Shown here: piece by piece, positions 46,365 to 55,186 of the stretch | How the letters are laid out: each line of letters begins with the position of its first letter | How positions within the stretch are numbered: the stretch's first letter is position 1 | Assembly (NCBI GenBank): GCA_963770295.1 | Contig: CAVYPA010000004.1 | Span: forward strand, 1-64,000 | Source: AWTP1-13 sp963770295 | Lineage (GTDB): Bacteria > Pseudomonadota > Alphaproteobacteria > Rhizobiales > Hyphomicrobiaceae | Direction: 5' to 3' | Length of the DNA: 64,000 nucleotides | The notes under the pieces: model-generated | What the model was told of the DNA's origin: nothing | What the model saw: only the letters and a program-made list of their open reading frames with translations | The model's database searches: none | Position numbers and translations under genes: made by a program

Positions 46365-46496
46365 GGACGCTCACCTATCGTCAGTTGGCACTCTATCGGG
46401 GGAGACCCCCGGAGCAACGATGCAGGCCTGCAACAAGTCAAACGAGAGCCACGCAGGACAGGGCGTGCGTTTTGAATTCGATCAGAGCACAACCCT

Positions 46497-46754
46497 TTAC
46501 ACCAACGGCCAGTGTTGGAACAAAGTTCCTTGAGCCGTGCGGGCTATTTGCCACTCAAAACCACGGCCTCGATTCGTGCCCCTAATTGGGAACGGTTCGA
46601 CCTCTTCGTACGCCGCGTCGAATATCTCGAGATTCCTGGCGATCACACGCAGGAGTTTCGAGAACGCGCGGCGTCGCTCGGCGGATATGACATCACGAAC
46701 ATTCAGAAAGTTTTGTTCAATGGCCCCGAGAAACACTGGGCTCCTTGTTGCCAT
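46497..46754 (-). CDS. Hypothetical protein upstream of the kaiC-like gene
   Basis: A GGAAG site supports the ATG at 46754. The 85-residue product (MATRSPVFLGAIEQNFLNVR, RRAFSKLLRVIARNLEIFDA, AYEEVEPFPIRGTNRGRGFE) looks soluble and mostly helical. It is on the same strand as the kaiC-like gene, 132 bp upstream, so it may belong to the same transcript. It does not resemble KaiB. A longer frame to 46997 is unlikely. Confidence 0.45.
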   Translation of the reverse strand: MATRSPVFLGAIEQNFLNVRDVISAERRRAFSKLLRVIARNLEIFDAAYEEVEPFPIRGTNRGRGFEWQIARTAQGTLFQHWPLV

Positions 46755-47044
46755 CGGCCACTTCCGTTCTTGATAAGCGGCAGTTAGCTCGGCTGACGAA
46801 TGCATTCTCCAAGAATTGTAACCAAGCACACGCAGCGGCTCTGTCTCTGTAGAGGGCTCGCGCTGCTTCGGTCCGCAGCGGAGAGTGCAACACGCCATCG
46901 CCGAGGACGGTGGGATCGAATTGGTGCTGTGGGCTGGTCCCCGTCGCAGGGGGGCGGTTCGGTTAGTGCTCAAGGCGCGCATTGACGAAGCGAACAATGG
47001 GGCAGAGCTTGCACATTCGTACGAGATCCAGGTGTATTCGGGGC

Positions 47045-47400
47045 TGCCCCGTCATTTCTTCTCAGTGTTACGCCGATTTTCTTGGCAGATATGCAGATCT
47101 GAAGACCAGCCAAGGTCACTTCGTCACCGCTATACGCAGGAGCTGGATGACCGGGATTAGTCCGGTTGCCGTGCGCCAGCCACGTGTACACGATCGCGAG
47201 GCTGCCGCCGCTGATCTCGGTCGCATCCGCCTGACGCCTGCGATCCTTCCGCCGTACGTACGGCGCTCGAAGTCCGTAGAGGCCTTGCTGCCGCTGCTCT
47301 ACCTGACGGGGAGCTCCACGGGCGATTTCTCAAATGCCCTCGCCAGCCTTGTTTGGCAAGGATGCCGTGGGGCTGTTGGCATCGACGATTAGCCGTTAGC
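47045..47400 (+). mobile_element. IS256-family transposase relic
   Basis: The plus strand reads YADFLGRYADLKTSQGH, then PVAVRQPRVHDREAAAADLG, then PPYVRRSKSVEALLPLLYLT and GSSTGDFSNALASL, with small deletions. It is clearly related to the copy at 14220-15409 but covers only the N-terminal third and has lost its ends. Confidence 0.8.
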
Positions 47401-47731
47401 GAACCCCGACGGAACGGAGTGATCGCACAACGTCTGTGCCGATCAGCGGTTCGTGGAAATGTAAGGGGGTGCGTGCCCTCACTCGGGCACATTCAAACAG
47501 CACACGCCCGCCGGCGTCCGCGCGCACCTCGGTGATGTGGGCCGACTTTCCATACTGCTTGCAATGACGGTCGGCTTCCGCCTGCACCGCGCTGGCGTTG
47601 TTGGCGAACCATTTGAGCGTGCGGACCCTAGCATTGCCCGGCGGCGGTGACGCTGCTCGCGCGGAACGCCAGTGCTGCTGGTATTTCGACCGCGGTGGAG
47701 CCCTTTGGAATCTGGCTCCCGTGTTAGTCAA
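47396..47731 (-). CDS. Hypothetical protein, C-terminal part of a possibly split gene
   Basis: Residues 38-75 (VRTLKWFANNASAVQAEADR, HCKQYGKSAHITEVRADAGG, RVLFEC) look like the conserved end of small Bradyrhizobium lipoproteins with a paired Cys. The start is a TTG that overlaps the stop of the membrane-protein frame at 47728 as TTGA. Either it is coupled to that gene or both are halves of one gene broken by a frameshift. Confidence 0.4.
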   Translation of the reverse strand: MTNTGARFQRAPPRSKYQQHWRSARAASPPPGNARVRTLKWFANNASAVQAEADRHCKQYGKSAHITEVRADAGGRVLFECARVRARTPLHFHEPLIGTDVVRSLRSVGVR

Positions 47732-47994
47732 GGACTGCCTGGGCCTCGAGTTACGGCTTTGTCGCCCGGTGGCAGCGCCGTTTGCGTAATTGCGCCAGGG
47801 CGGGCGCTTCTGGCGGCGGAACGCTCCACTTCGGCGTTAAAACCTGGCGCCAGGAAGAAGTACAACAGAAGACACGCCGCTGCGGCGGCCAGGATGACCG
47901 GCAAGAAGCTCCAACTCTGATCGTGAGCTTCGATTTCTTTTGGACTTTGCCAATCTGCCGACGGAAAGCTGTCCCGCTGATCATTCCCATCCAT
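47728..47994 (-). CDS. Membrane-anchored hypothetical protein (88 aa)
   Basis: The product begins MDGNDQRDSFPSADWQSPKE, then has one membrane segment (FLPVILAAAAACLLLYFFLA) and a periplasmic tail rich in Ala, Arg and Pro. It would be anchored with its C-terminus outside. Joined to the next frame, the protein would be about 185 residues. No family recognised. Confidence 0.45.
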   Translation of the reverse strand: MDGNDQRDSFPSADWQSPKEIEAHDQSWSFLPVILAAAAACLLLYFFLAPGFNAEVERSAARSARPGAITQTALPPGDKAVTRGPGSP

Positions 47995-48353
47995 ACGCTA
48001 TCTCGTCAAACTTGCGTCACGCAAAGAACTTATGCTCATTCCTGGTGGTTCCCCGTTTATGCAACATTTCGACAAGAGGGGTGAATTGCCGTGCCTCAGA
48101 CGCACCGATCAGGTCGACCGTCGGTAAGGTCGCTGACGGTCAGCAACATTACTTTGCGATCACGAGCAAAGGGCTTCCGCCGAAATGAGGCAAGCGGCCC
48201 CCTAAGTATTTGCGGACGGCAACCCTCTTGCTTTGAGGCGGCGGCCCGGACGCGGGGCGTCGGATAGTTTCTTTTGATGGTTGCGCAGATGACCAACTAT
48301 GCATTTTCTGAGTTACACAGGTGCTGGAGGCGCGATGTTGGGAACGGCTGACG
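47995..48353. other. No gene seen
   Basis: Only frames without start signals or coding character are present. Confidence 0.35.
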
Positions 48354-48546
48354 ATGGCAGACGATCTCGAACAGCAGATTTGGAGCTGCAAAAAGCGGAT
48401 CGAGATAGTGCGGACTTCTCATAGAAGAGCAGTGGGCAAACGGGTTATCGACCGACGAAGCCGAACGAGTGCTTACACAAGAGCTAAGCTTCCTGAAGAT
48501 TTTGAACCAGCAACTGATAGAAGAAAAAAATGCCAAAGACTGCTAA
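48354..48546 (+). pseudogene. Small helical hypothetical protein, frameshifted
   Basis: GGAAC precedes MADDLEQQIWSCKKRIEIVR. One frame over it continues LLIEEQWANGLSTDEAERVL and TQELSFLKILNQQLIEEKNA, ending KDC with a TAA. The two parts join if one base is restored near 48418, giving a 60-65 residue coiled-coil protein of a type frequent in Bradyrhizobium. Confidence 0.55.
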
Positions 48547-48848
48547 CCAAATAAAATCCTAGAGCGCGCGCGCCCAGCGCCACTGGGGGACTGCCGAGCC
48601 GACTTTTTTGCCCAACGCCCAATGCCCCGAAGATCTGGAAGATCCCATCAAGGGTTATGCTTTGTTTGTGTGTTTGGCCTTTTCCAACATTTGTGAGCTA
48701 GGAATTGACGGTAGCCAAGTAGTGATGCTGGGTTTAATCAAATGATCTTTTTAACTTCGAAAGTGGCCCCGGCAAAGCCGTCAAGGAACGACCCGCGCCA
48801 TGCAGCGTTCTAATTTTGACGGTGCAGAATGAAGCACCGTCCCGCGCT

Positions 48849-49097
48849 ATGTCCGCCAAGCGAGTAATCGTCGTGTTGCCCCTCAATTATAAACCGCCCG
48901 AGCAACTGCCGCTCCACCAGCGTGACTTTCCTCCACGAGACATCGCTCATCTGCCCCATGTCAGGGACTCTGGGTTCTTGCTTCTGATGGTTATCGGATA
49001 TCTGTTGGCGCTGCTTGGAGGCATTGTGCTGCTGAGAGTTCTCACGCCCACCACAGCTACTATCACGGCTGCAACCAGCGATATCCGCATCGATTAA
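48849..49097 (+). CDS. Small single-pass membrane protein
   Basis: From the ATG at 48849 the 82-residue product reads MSAKRVIVVLPLNYKPPEQL, a Pro/Arg-rich soluble part, one membrane segment (GFLLLMVIGYLLALLGGIVL) and a Thr/Ala tail. An inverted repeat GACGGTGC/GCACCGTC at 48818-48841 lies directly before the start and could mask or replace the ribosome site, which is otherwise weak. Function unknown. Confidence 0.45.
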   Translation: MSAKRVIVVLPLNYKPPEQLPLHQRDFPPRDIAHLPHVRDSGFLLLMVIGYLLALLGGIVLLRVLTPTTATITAATSDIRID

Positions 49098-49237
49098 GAC
49101 CCTCGGTGCGATCTGGCCCCCGCGATCCGTGAATGCCTTGCAGCGCCGCGTTTGACCTGATTCCTGAATGAGTTTGCAGCTCCGCAAGGCCCAACGCGCT
49201 CCGGAACCTACGAATGTGGCTTGGCGTTAGGCCGGCA

Positions 49238-50311
49238 ATGCGCATCGCCCAAATCGCGCCGCTCGCCGAGAGTGTCCCACCCAAGCTGTATGGTGGCACA
49301 GAGCGCGTCGTCTCTTGGCTTACGGAGGAACTGGTCGCGCTCGGGCATGACGTGACACTGTTTGCAAGCGGCGATTCGGTCACGCGCGGCAAGCTTGTTT
49401 CCGTCATTCCCCGCGCCATTCGCCTGAACCGGCCGCGACCCGACCCCTTTCCCTCCTATGCCGCCCAATTGGATGCGATAGCGCAAGCGGCCGCTTCCGA
49501 GTTCGATATCTTGCACTGCCATACGGACTGGATACACCTGCCACTGATCAGCCGGCTGGGCATCCCGCACCTCACGACGCTCCACAACCGGCTTGATACC
49601 CCTGATTTGGCGCCCGTCGTGCGCCGATTTCCCGACGCGCCGCTAATTTCAATTTCCGATCACCAGCGAGCGGCGTTGCCGTCGGCGAACTGGCTTGGGA
49701 CCGTCTATCACGGGATGCCCGCGAACATCCTGAAGCCGAGCTACGAGGCCGGAACATATCTGGTGTTTCTCGGGCGGCTGACCAAGGAAAAGGGCCCTGA
49801 GGCCGCGATCCGGATAGCCAGGGCTACGGGTCTGGAGTTGCGAATTGCAGCCAAGCTCCCTCGGGCTGAAACGCACTACTACAGGGATCGGTTGCAGCCA
49901 CTGGTCGATGGACAGCACATCAAGCTTGTCGGCGAACTCAACGACAGCGCGAAAGGCGATCTGCTCAGGGGCGCTGCAGCGCTGCTCTTCCCAATCGACT
50001 GGCCGGAGCCGTTTGGCCTAGTCATGATCGAGGCAATGGCTTGTGGGACTCCCGTCATTGCTTATCGGCGGGGGTCTGTCCCGGAAGTAGTCGACGATGG
50101 TGTCACCGGCATCGTTGTCGACAACGAAGGGGAAGCCATCGCCGCCATCAAGCGGTTGAGCGAGCTGGACAGACGAGTTATCCGCGCAACCTTCGAAAGG
50201 CGCTTTACCGTCCGAAGGATGGCTGAGGACTATGCGCGCCATTACGAGGCTTTGCTGCAGGACGAAACGCGCCGAGCTTTGGAGCCGGTACGCATGCTGA
50301 ACGCGGTCTAA
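49238..50311 (+). CDS. Glycosyltransferase family 4 protein
   Basis: The 357-residue protein starts MRIAQIAPLAESVPPKLYGG followed by TERVVSWLTEELVALGHDVT, the acceptor-side Rossmann domain. The donor domain has YLVFLGRLTKEKGPEAAIRI and LLFPIDWPEPFGLVMIEAMA with the E-x7-E motif, then CGTPVIAYRRGSVPEVV. This is the GT-B fold of retaining nucleotide-sugar transferases, cytosolic or at the inner face of the membrane. The acceptor is unknown; no other polysaccharide genes are adjacent. The start at 49238 matches the family; a frame from 49214 is less likely. Confidence 0.92.
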   Translation: MRIAQIAPLAESVPPKLYGGTERVVSWLTEELVALGHDVTLFASGDSVTRGKLVSVIPRAIRLNRPRPDPFPSYAAQLDAIAQAAASEFDILHCHTDWIHLPLISRLGIPHLTTLHNRLDTPDLAPVVRRFPDAPLISISDHQRAALPSANWLGTVYHGMPANILKPSYEAGTYLVFLGRLTKEKGPEAAIRIARATGLELRIAAKLPRAETHYYRDRLQPLVDGQHIKLVGELNDSAKGDLLRGAAALLFPIDWPEPFGLVMIEAMACGTPVIAYRRGSVPEVVDDGVTGIVVDNEGEAIAAIKRLSELDRRVIRATFERRFTVRRMAEDYARHYEALLQDETRRALEPVRMLNAV

Positions 50312-50398
50312 AGGTCCCCTCGTCGCCATCCGTGGTGCCCGACGCGAGGGTCGCGGCGTTGTGCCTGCCGTCGTGCTTCGGCGGGAATTTGAGAAAGG

Positions 50399-50482
50399 TC
50401 AGTTGAAGGCACCGATCAAGTGCAGCAAAATGATCACGATGATCGGGACGCCTGCTAACCATAGGATGATGTCGCGAAACAC
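50399..50482 (-). CDS. Tiny membrane peptide (27 aa)
   Basis: A GTG with AAGGAAAG upstream opens FRDIILWLAGVPIIVIILLH, ending LIGAFN. The single hydrophobic helix and good ribosome site argue for translation. It follows the four-TM protein gene by 12 bp on the same strand and is probably co-transcribed. RDIILWLxGVPIxVIILLxL is a pattern I associate with small rhizobial membrane peptides. Confidence 0.6.
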   Translation of the reverse strand: MFRDIILWLAGVPIIVIILLHLIGAFN

Positions 50483-50494
50483 TGGTACTTTCCT

Positions 50495-51412
50495 TCAAGA
50501 GATGGGTGACCGCCGGCGATCAAATTGAAATCGAGCTGGGATCGAATTGTCCCGGTGTTCGCCGCCTTTGATTGCGGCCCACCAGGCGGCACCGAGAGAA
50601 AGAATCAGCCCTGCCGCCGTGACGAAGCCAGATAGAACCGCCGCGCGTCTGGTCTTATCGGCTGCGGTCCGTGCAGCAGTAATGGCGTCATCCACGCGCT
50701 TTTCCGCTTGCTGTTGCGGAACACCGGAACGTTGCGCGACCAGGTTGGCCAGGTAGGCTCGGTTCTCGGCGGATAAAGAGCCGCTCCCGACCGCGCTCGC
50801 CAGGATGCGGGATACTTCACCACGAGTATCATCTGGGGTTGACGCGACCGCACTCGGTGACTGAGGAGCCCCAGCCGGGGTCCCCGACGGCTCCCGGTTG
50901 GCTGCACTTGCGCCTGCGCTATGCCGTAGCATCGCGTCGAGTATGCTATCGAGTGGATTATTCGCGCTAGATGCGGCGCCAGCCACCGCTTTGCCAGCTA
51001 CATCAGCAGCTGTTCGTACGGTAAGGCTGGCTGTAGCGAAAACAAGCAACGCGCTGATCAGGACCGCAATCGCCCAAACCAGGCCACCATGCAACCCGTC
51101 GCGAAATTCTGACTTATGCGCAGCCTCATGCCAGCGTGAGCGCATTCGCCCGGCGACGTAGCCGCCGGCCATTAGAGAGCCGATTTGTTGCGCCAAAGCC
51201 CAAAACACCGCCAAGGTGGCAATGACTTTCACCGACATGCCAGCGTTTGGCCAGTGAGAAGTGGCCGAAATACCAATAGCGGCTCCGAAGGTGAGCAGCA
51301 CAAACGACAGGGCGGCCGCCAGAACCGCGCCGGCCAGGACGGCGCCCCACTCCACGTAGCTTGCGGGGGTCATGGTGACAGTCCTCGGGGCGATCGGTGC
51401 AGCCTGTTCCAT
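50495..51412 (-). CDS. Hypothetical membrane protein with four TM segments
   Basis: GGAGGTGAAC precedes the ATG at 51412. The 305-residue protein has segments WGAVLAGAVLAAALSFVLLT, VKVIATLAVFWALAQQIGSL, GLVWAIAVLISALLVFATAS and, after a ~110-residue soluble part, AVLSGFVTAAGLILSLGAAW. The soluble region (GEVSRILASAVGSGSLSAEN, RVDDAITAARTAADKTRRAA) is helical. It is like PhnA/YrvD-type hypothetical proteins of Rhizobiales, function unknown. Short peptides lie directly before and after it. Confidence 0.8.
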   Translation of the reverse strand: MEQAAPIAPRTVTMTPASYVEWGAVLAGAVLAAALSFVLLTFGAAIGISATSHWPNAGMSVKVIATLAVFWALAQQIGSLMAGGYVAGRMRSRWHEAAHKSEFRDGLHGGLVWAIAVLISALLVFATASLTVRTAADVAGKAVAGAASSANNPLDSILDAMLRHSAGASAANREPSGTPAGAPQSPSAVASTPDDTRGEVSRILASAVGSGSLSAENRAYLANLVAQRSGVPQQQAEKRVDDAITAARTAADKTRRAAVLSGFVTAAGLILSLGAAWWAAIKGGEHRDNSIPARFQFDRRRSPIS

Positions 51413-51433
51413 GTTCACCTCCGGCTTGCAGGA

Positions 51434-51508
51434 CTAGCGCAACCCGAGAGCGCTTAGGATGAAGAGCACGACGACCACGAGCCCAACAAGGTAAATGATG
51501 CTGTGCAT
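51434..51508 (-). CDS. Tiny membrane peptide (24 aa)
   Basis: The complete product is MHSIIYLVGLVVVVLFILSA followed by LGLR. It is one hydrophobic helix with a Tyr near the start and an Arg at the end. The ATG at 51508 has a weak AAGG site. It lies 21 bp upstream of the four-TM protein gene, so the three probably form one transcript. I recall near-identical peptides from many Bradyrhizobium genomes, but no function. Confidence 0.6.
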   Translation of the reverse strand: MHSIIYLVGLVVVVLFILSALGLR

Positions 51509-51961
51509 GGTTTTGCACCTTGGCAAACAATCCGCGTGTGATTGTGCGTGTTCAAACTAGATGCCGCCATAACGTAGAAGCCGGTCTGACGTTCCGGATT
51601 CGGTATAGGAGTCAAAAAGCTACGCTTCAGCTGGCGTCGCTAGCATCAGTGTCTGAGGATTGCCTTTTCATTCCAGCCGGCATGACCCTTGGAATGATTT
51701 CTGGCCAACATGCGTCCCTGCCCGCGATGGTCTTTGTACCGTGTCGCCCGAGGTTGCCCCCAATCATTGTAGCAAGCTGGCCGGCAGAAAGGCTTTCATT
51801 GGTATCGTTGTGAGCCAAGTCGACGTGCTGACGTTCGCCAGCGGCGAGTTGGATCGCGTCGCGCTCCACGAAGGCAGCCATCCATTCCAATCGAAGCCGG
51901 CCAGGGATTAATGATCCCGCCGCCTGTGAGGCCTTTCTCTCGTGTCAGCATTAGCATCAGT
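51509..51961. other. No confident gene
   Basis: A minus-strand frame at 51627-51890 is open (AGERQHVDLAHNDTNESLSA) but matches no family and has no ribosome site. Nothing else was seen. Confidence 0.35.
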
Positions 51962-52330
51962 TCATTTGGTTGGTTCGCCGTCAAGCTTCTGACCCTTGGC
52001 GGCGGCCTTGCGCATCCTCTCGCCCTTGAGGTTCAGGCGATGTGAGTTGTGGGCCAGGCGATCGAGGATGGCATCAGCAAGAGTAGGATCGCCGATTGCC
52101 TCGTGCCAGTGCTCGACGGGCAAAGGGCTGGTGACGATGGTCGAGCCATGCCCATGCCGATCTTCGAGAATCTCCAACAAATCTCGGCGCTGACCAGGAA
52201 TCATGGGTGAAAGCCATCATCTAGGATCAAGAGCTCGACACGCGCCAGGCTAGCGCCGCACCGCTCCGCCGTCTTCGTGACATCGTGCTTCTGCCCGTAT
52301 AGGGAAGGCTTGCCGCTCGCCATCGTTCCT
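51962..52330 (-). mobile_element. istB: IS21-family IstB helper ATPase, C-terminal relic
   Basis: Two neighbouring frames give TKTAERCGASLARVELLILD with a damaged Walker B segment (DDGFHP instead of DDWGxEPL), then QRRDLLEILEDRHGHGSTIV, TSPLPVEHWHEAIGDPTLAD and AILDRLAHNSHRLNLKGERM. This is the end of IstB, the ATPase that helps IS21 transposition. The P-loop half and the istA transposase are absent. Confidence 0.85.
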
Positions 52331-52440
52331 CGCTTTGCACAACCAACGGTCCCCGGCCGCACCCCGTTCCGGTTCACTGCGGTAAACGGGAACAAAATCA
52401 GCGATCTGCCGTTGGAAGTTAGTCTGCGGAGTTCCCGGCC

Positions 52441-53310
52441 ATGGCGGCGCGCGCGTACTGGAAAGGCTATCTTAAGCTCTCCCTCGTCACCTGCCCGGTG
52501 GCGCTCTACCCGGCGTCAAGCAAATCCGAGAAAACCCGCTTTCATCAGATCAACAGCAAGACCGGCCACCGCCTGCGCCAGCAAATGGTGGACGAGGAAA
52601 CCGGGCGTGTGGTGGACAAGGGCAACAAGGGCAGGGGCTACGAGCTTGCTAAGGGCAGGTATGTCGAGATTGAGCCTGCTGAGCTGGACGCTATCGAGTT
52701 TGAGAACACGCACACGATCGAGATCGACAAGTTCGTGCCCGAGGAGGAGATCGACAAGCGCTACTACGAGCGGCCATATTACATCGTGCCCGACGGCAAA
52801 AGCGGCGAGGAGGCGTTTGGAGTTATCCGCGACGCCATGAAGGACAAGGGCCGCGTCGCCCTCGGCGGGATCGTGTTCGCCAACCGCCAGCACATCCTCG
52901 CCATCGAGTCCTGGGGCAAGGGCATGCTCGGCACCACGCTGCGGTTTGATTACGAGGTGCGCGACGAGAAGGAGTTCTTCAAAGGCATCGGCAGCCACCC
53001 CGTGCCGAAGGAGATGGTCAGCCTCGCTACGCACATCCTCGACACCAAGGCGGGGCACTTCGATCCGGCCAAATTCAAGGACGAGTACGAATTGGCGCTC
53101 CGCAAACTGGTCAAGCGCAAGGCTGCCGGCAAGCCGGTCGAGGCGCCGGAGGAGCGCGAAGACCGCTCAAACGTGATCGACCTCATGGAAGCCTTGCGCC
53201 AGAGTGTGAAGGGGGGCGGCCGCCGCGCGGCAGCGCTTCGCTCCCGCGGCGAGAGCAAAAAGACAAGCAAACCGCGGGCCCGGAAAAGGCGCAGGCGCAG
53301 GGCGGCGTAG
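52441..53310 (+). CDS. ku: Ku protein (non-homologous end joining)
   Basis: The 289-residue protein begins MAARAYWKGYLKLSLVTCPV and contains FHQINSKTGHRLRQQMVDEE, GYELAKGRYVEIEPAELDAI, FVPEEEIDKRYYERPYYIVP and GKGMLGTTLRFDYEVRDEKE. This is the Ku core beta-barrel that forms a homodimeric ring on DNA ends. The C-terminus is long and very basic (KPRARKRRRRRAA), as in proteobacterial Ku, and aids DNA binding and LigD recruitment. An ATP-dependent ligase of the LigD type lies 1.9 kb further on the other strand. The two should work together in double-strand-break repair. Confidence 0.95.
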   Translation: MAARAYWKGYLKLSLVTCPVALYPASSKSEKTRFHQINSKTGHRLRQQMVDEETGRVVDKGNKGRGYELAKGRYVEIEPAELDAIEFENTHTIEIDKFVPEEEIDKRYYERPYYIVPDGKSGEEAFGVIRDAMKDKGRVALGGIVFANRQHILAIESWGKGMLGTTLRFDYEVRDEKEFFKGIGSHPVPKEMVSLATHILDTKAGHFDPAKFKDEYELALRKLVKRKAAGKPVEAPEEREDRSNVIDLMEALRQSVKGGGRRAAALRSRGESKKTSKPRARKRRRRRAA

Positions 53311-53363
53311 TTCAGTCGGCGCCCCTCGTGGTTTTGATGTCCATCCGCCGCTTTGGGCCAGAG

Positions 53364-53583
53364 CTACCCTTCCATGGTGGTATCCTTGCCCAGCAGCTCC
53401 TTCGGCACCCCGACCGCCGCGGTCTTGTTCTCCTTGGTGTATACGATGAATTCGCCATGCAGCGCGTCCGTCGCACTTTCCGTCTGCGAGAGCAAAATGG
53501 GCGAGTGACCTCGCCGTGCACGATTCCACGGTCGCGACCGTCATGTGCCGCTCCTGGGCGAGCTTTATGACCCGCTCGGTCAT
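53364..53583 (-). pseudogene. CinA-type (nicotinamide-nucleotide amidase) fragment
   Basis: One frame gives MTERVIKLAQERHMTVATVE and SCTARSLAHFALADG; another gives GEFIVYTKENKTAAVGVPKE and LLGKDTTMEG with a TAG at 53364. This is the N-terminal half of the CinA C-terminal domain (TxxTAESCTGGxLA then GGFVVYTxExKxxxLGV). The Gly-Gly after Cys-Thr has become Ala-Arg, and the rest of the domain is missing. Two frameshifts are needed. Confidence 0.7.
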
Positions 53584-53634
53584 GCTGGATCTGTAAGACT
53601 GCGAACACGCGAAACGCTCCGGGCCGGCTGCGGA

Positions 53635-54183
53635 ATGCCCATTGGGACCAGGACTTGTGCCGTCCTCGGGCCGGCCTTTTTCGAAAGGCCTGCCGATGTC
53701 GTCGCGCGTGAGCTGCTCGGAAGGGCGCTCGTGCGCCGCATCCGCGGCAAGCGTGTCGCTCTTACGATTTCGGAAACCGAGGCCTATCTCGGCCCGCACG
53801 ATCTTGCCTGCCACGCGGCCCGCGGACGGACAACGCGAACCGAGGCGATGTACGGACCGCCAGGCGCCCTCTACATCTACTTCGTCTACGGGCTTCACTG
53901 GATGCTCAACGTCGTCACGGGCGCGGAAGGGGATCCGGCCGCCGTGCTGATTCGGTCTGCCGGCGGTGTGTCGGGTCCTGCACGACTAACGCGGACGCTA
54001 GGCATCGACGGCGCGCTCAACGGGCGGCTGGCAGAGCCCGGATCTGGTCTCTGGTTCGAGCATGGCCAAGGCCCGTGCAAAGCGATCGCGACGCCCCGCA
54101 TCGGCGTCGACTATGCGGGGCCGCGCTGGTCAGCGCGCAAACTGCGCTTCCTTGGCGCTGTGGCGAAGCGCGAAGCGCGGTGA
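53635..54183 (+). CDS. 3-methyladenine DNA glycosylase (AAG/MPG family)
   Basis: The 182-residue protein (start MPIGTRTCAVLGPAFFERPA) is a typical length. Marks are VARELLGRALVRRIRGKRVA, ISETEAYLGPHDLACHAARG with the catalytic Glu, EAMYGPPGALYIYFVYGLHW with the intercalating and pocket tyrosines, and AVLIRSAGG. The end SARKLRFLGAV is also conserved. It removes alkylated purines from DNA and starts base-excision repair. It lies between Ku and the ligase, so it may belong to a DNA-repair island. The longer frame from 53545 has no family support. Confidence 0.93.
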   Translation: MPIGTRTCAVLGPAFFERPADVVARELLGRALVRRIRGKRVALTISETEAYLGPHDLACHAARGRTTRTEAMYGPPGALYIYFVYGLHWMLNVVTGAEGDPAAVLIRSAGGVSGPARLTRTLGIDGALNGRLAEPGSGLWFEHGQGPCKAIATPRIGVDYAGPRWSARKLRFLGAVAKREAR

Positions 54184-54399
54184 TCAGGACTTGCGGCCGG
54201 CGCGCGATCTGTCGCCCGTGTCGCCTTGATCCCGCTTGGCAACCGTCTTGCTCACGGCGTGGGTCGTGGGCCAGAGAGCGGACGACATCATCGCTTTCCT
54301 CGATGCGGCTGCGCTCGTCGCGGCGGATATAGCGCTTGTCGCCTGGGGCTCATCAGCTCGCGTTTGCGCGCCAGGACGCTAGCTCGCTGCCTTACGGTT

Positions 54400-54990
54400 G
54401 ACGCTTTTGCGCAGGGCGACGGTCGAGAGCTTTTGTGTCCGCAGCATTTTCCTCGTTAAGGTTGGCATTGAGATCCAGCTCACTGCCCAGGGAGAACGCT
54501 ACCGCCGCGACTACCTGTGCGTTGCGCAACCGTTTGATGGCGTCCACGATCTCTCATGACCTCAAGGCGTGTGGTTCCGACATTGGCATCGCTACCACCA
54601 AAATGGACGAGCTCCGCAACTATGACCGATCCATGCAGGTTCTGGCGCTCTGCGATGCCGTGGCCTGCCGTGATAATGCAAGGAAGGGCAAGCCGCACCC
54701 TGACCTCAACCACGCCTGTCTTCACCAACTCGGGATAAAGGACGCCTCGACGGCAATGGTCGGTCGGCGACATTCCCCATTATGCCTTAGCGGCAAGGGC
54801 CTTGGGATTGATGGCGACCGGGGTGCTCACCGGTGGCTTTCCAGCTGAAGCACTCGCGGGGCGCACCTTCGTGCTCACAAGAGTGACGGATTTGGCCGAT
54901 CGGACCCGACAAATAGCCGACCTTGCCGCTCGCTCCTTCGTACGGGAGGGGCGCCCGAGTAGCCGCCCGCGAATTGCTAATCCCTAGAAG
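54400..54990 (+). pseudogene. HAD-superfamily hydrolase, frameshifted and truncated
   Basis: Pieces in order and in changing frames: ERYRRDYLCVAQPFDGVHDL, HDLKACGSDIGIATTKMDEL, MQVLALCDAVACRDNARKGK, PHPDLNHACLHQLGIKDAST, AMVGDIPHYALAARALGLMA and TGVLTGGFPAEALAG. These are motif II (IATT), motif III (KGKPHPD) and motif IV (VGD) of HAD phosphatases of the PGMB type. The N-terminal DxDGT motif is absent. At least three indels occur. The stretch 54184-54400 and the sequence up to 55186 show nothing else. Confidence 0.7.
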
Positions 54991-55186
54991 ACCCGCAGCA
55001 CCCACCTTTACGACAAGGATTTTTGTTCGATCTGGTGGAGTTCCTGCAGTTGCCCGGAGAGGAGAACGCGGCAGCTACTGCACGTCCACTGATGTCTGCA
55101 GCACAGATGCCTGAGACGTCGCATGACGCCACCCGATACCCGGGCCGTCGTCAGGAGGGCCGAGGACAAAGAGAATTCCTGATTGC

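Noticed and set aside
54398..54560. Minus-strand frame reading IVDAIKRLRNAQVVAAVAF
   Set aside because: It looked like a small protein at first, but the plus strand of the same bases gives HAD-hydrolase motifs in order, so this is the antisense shadow.
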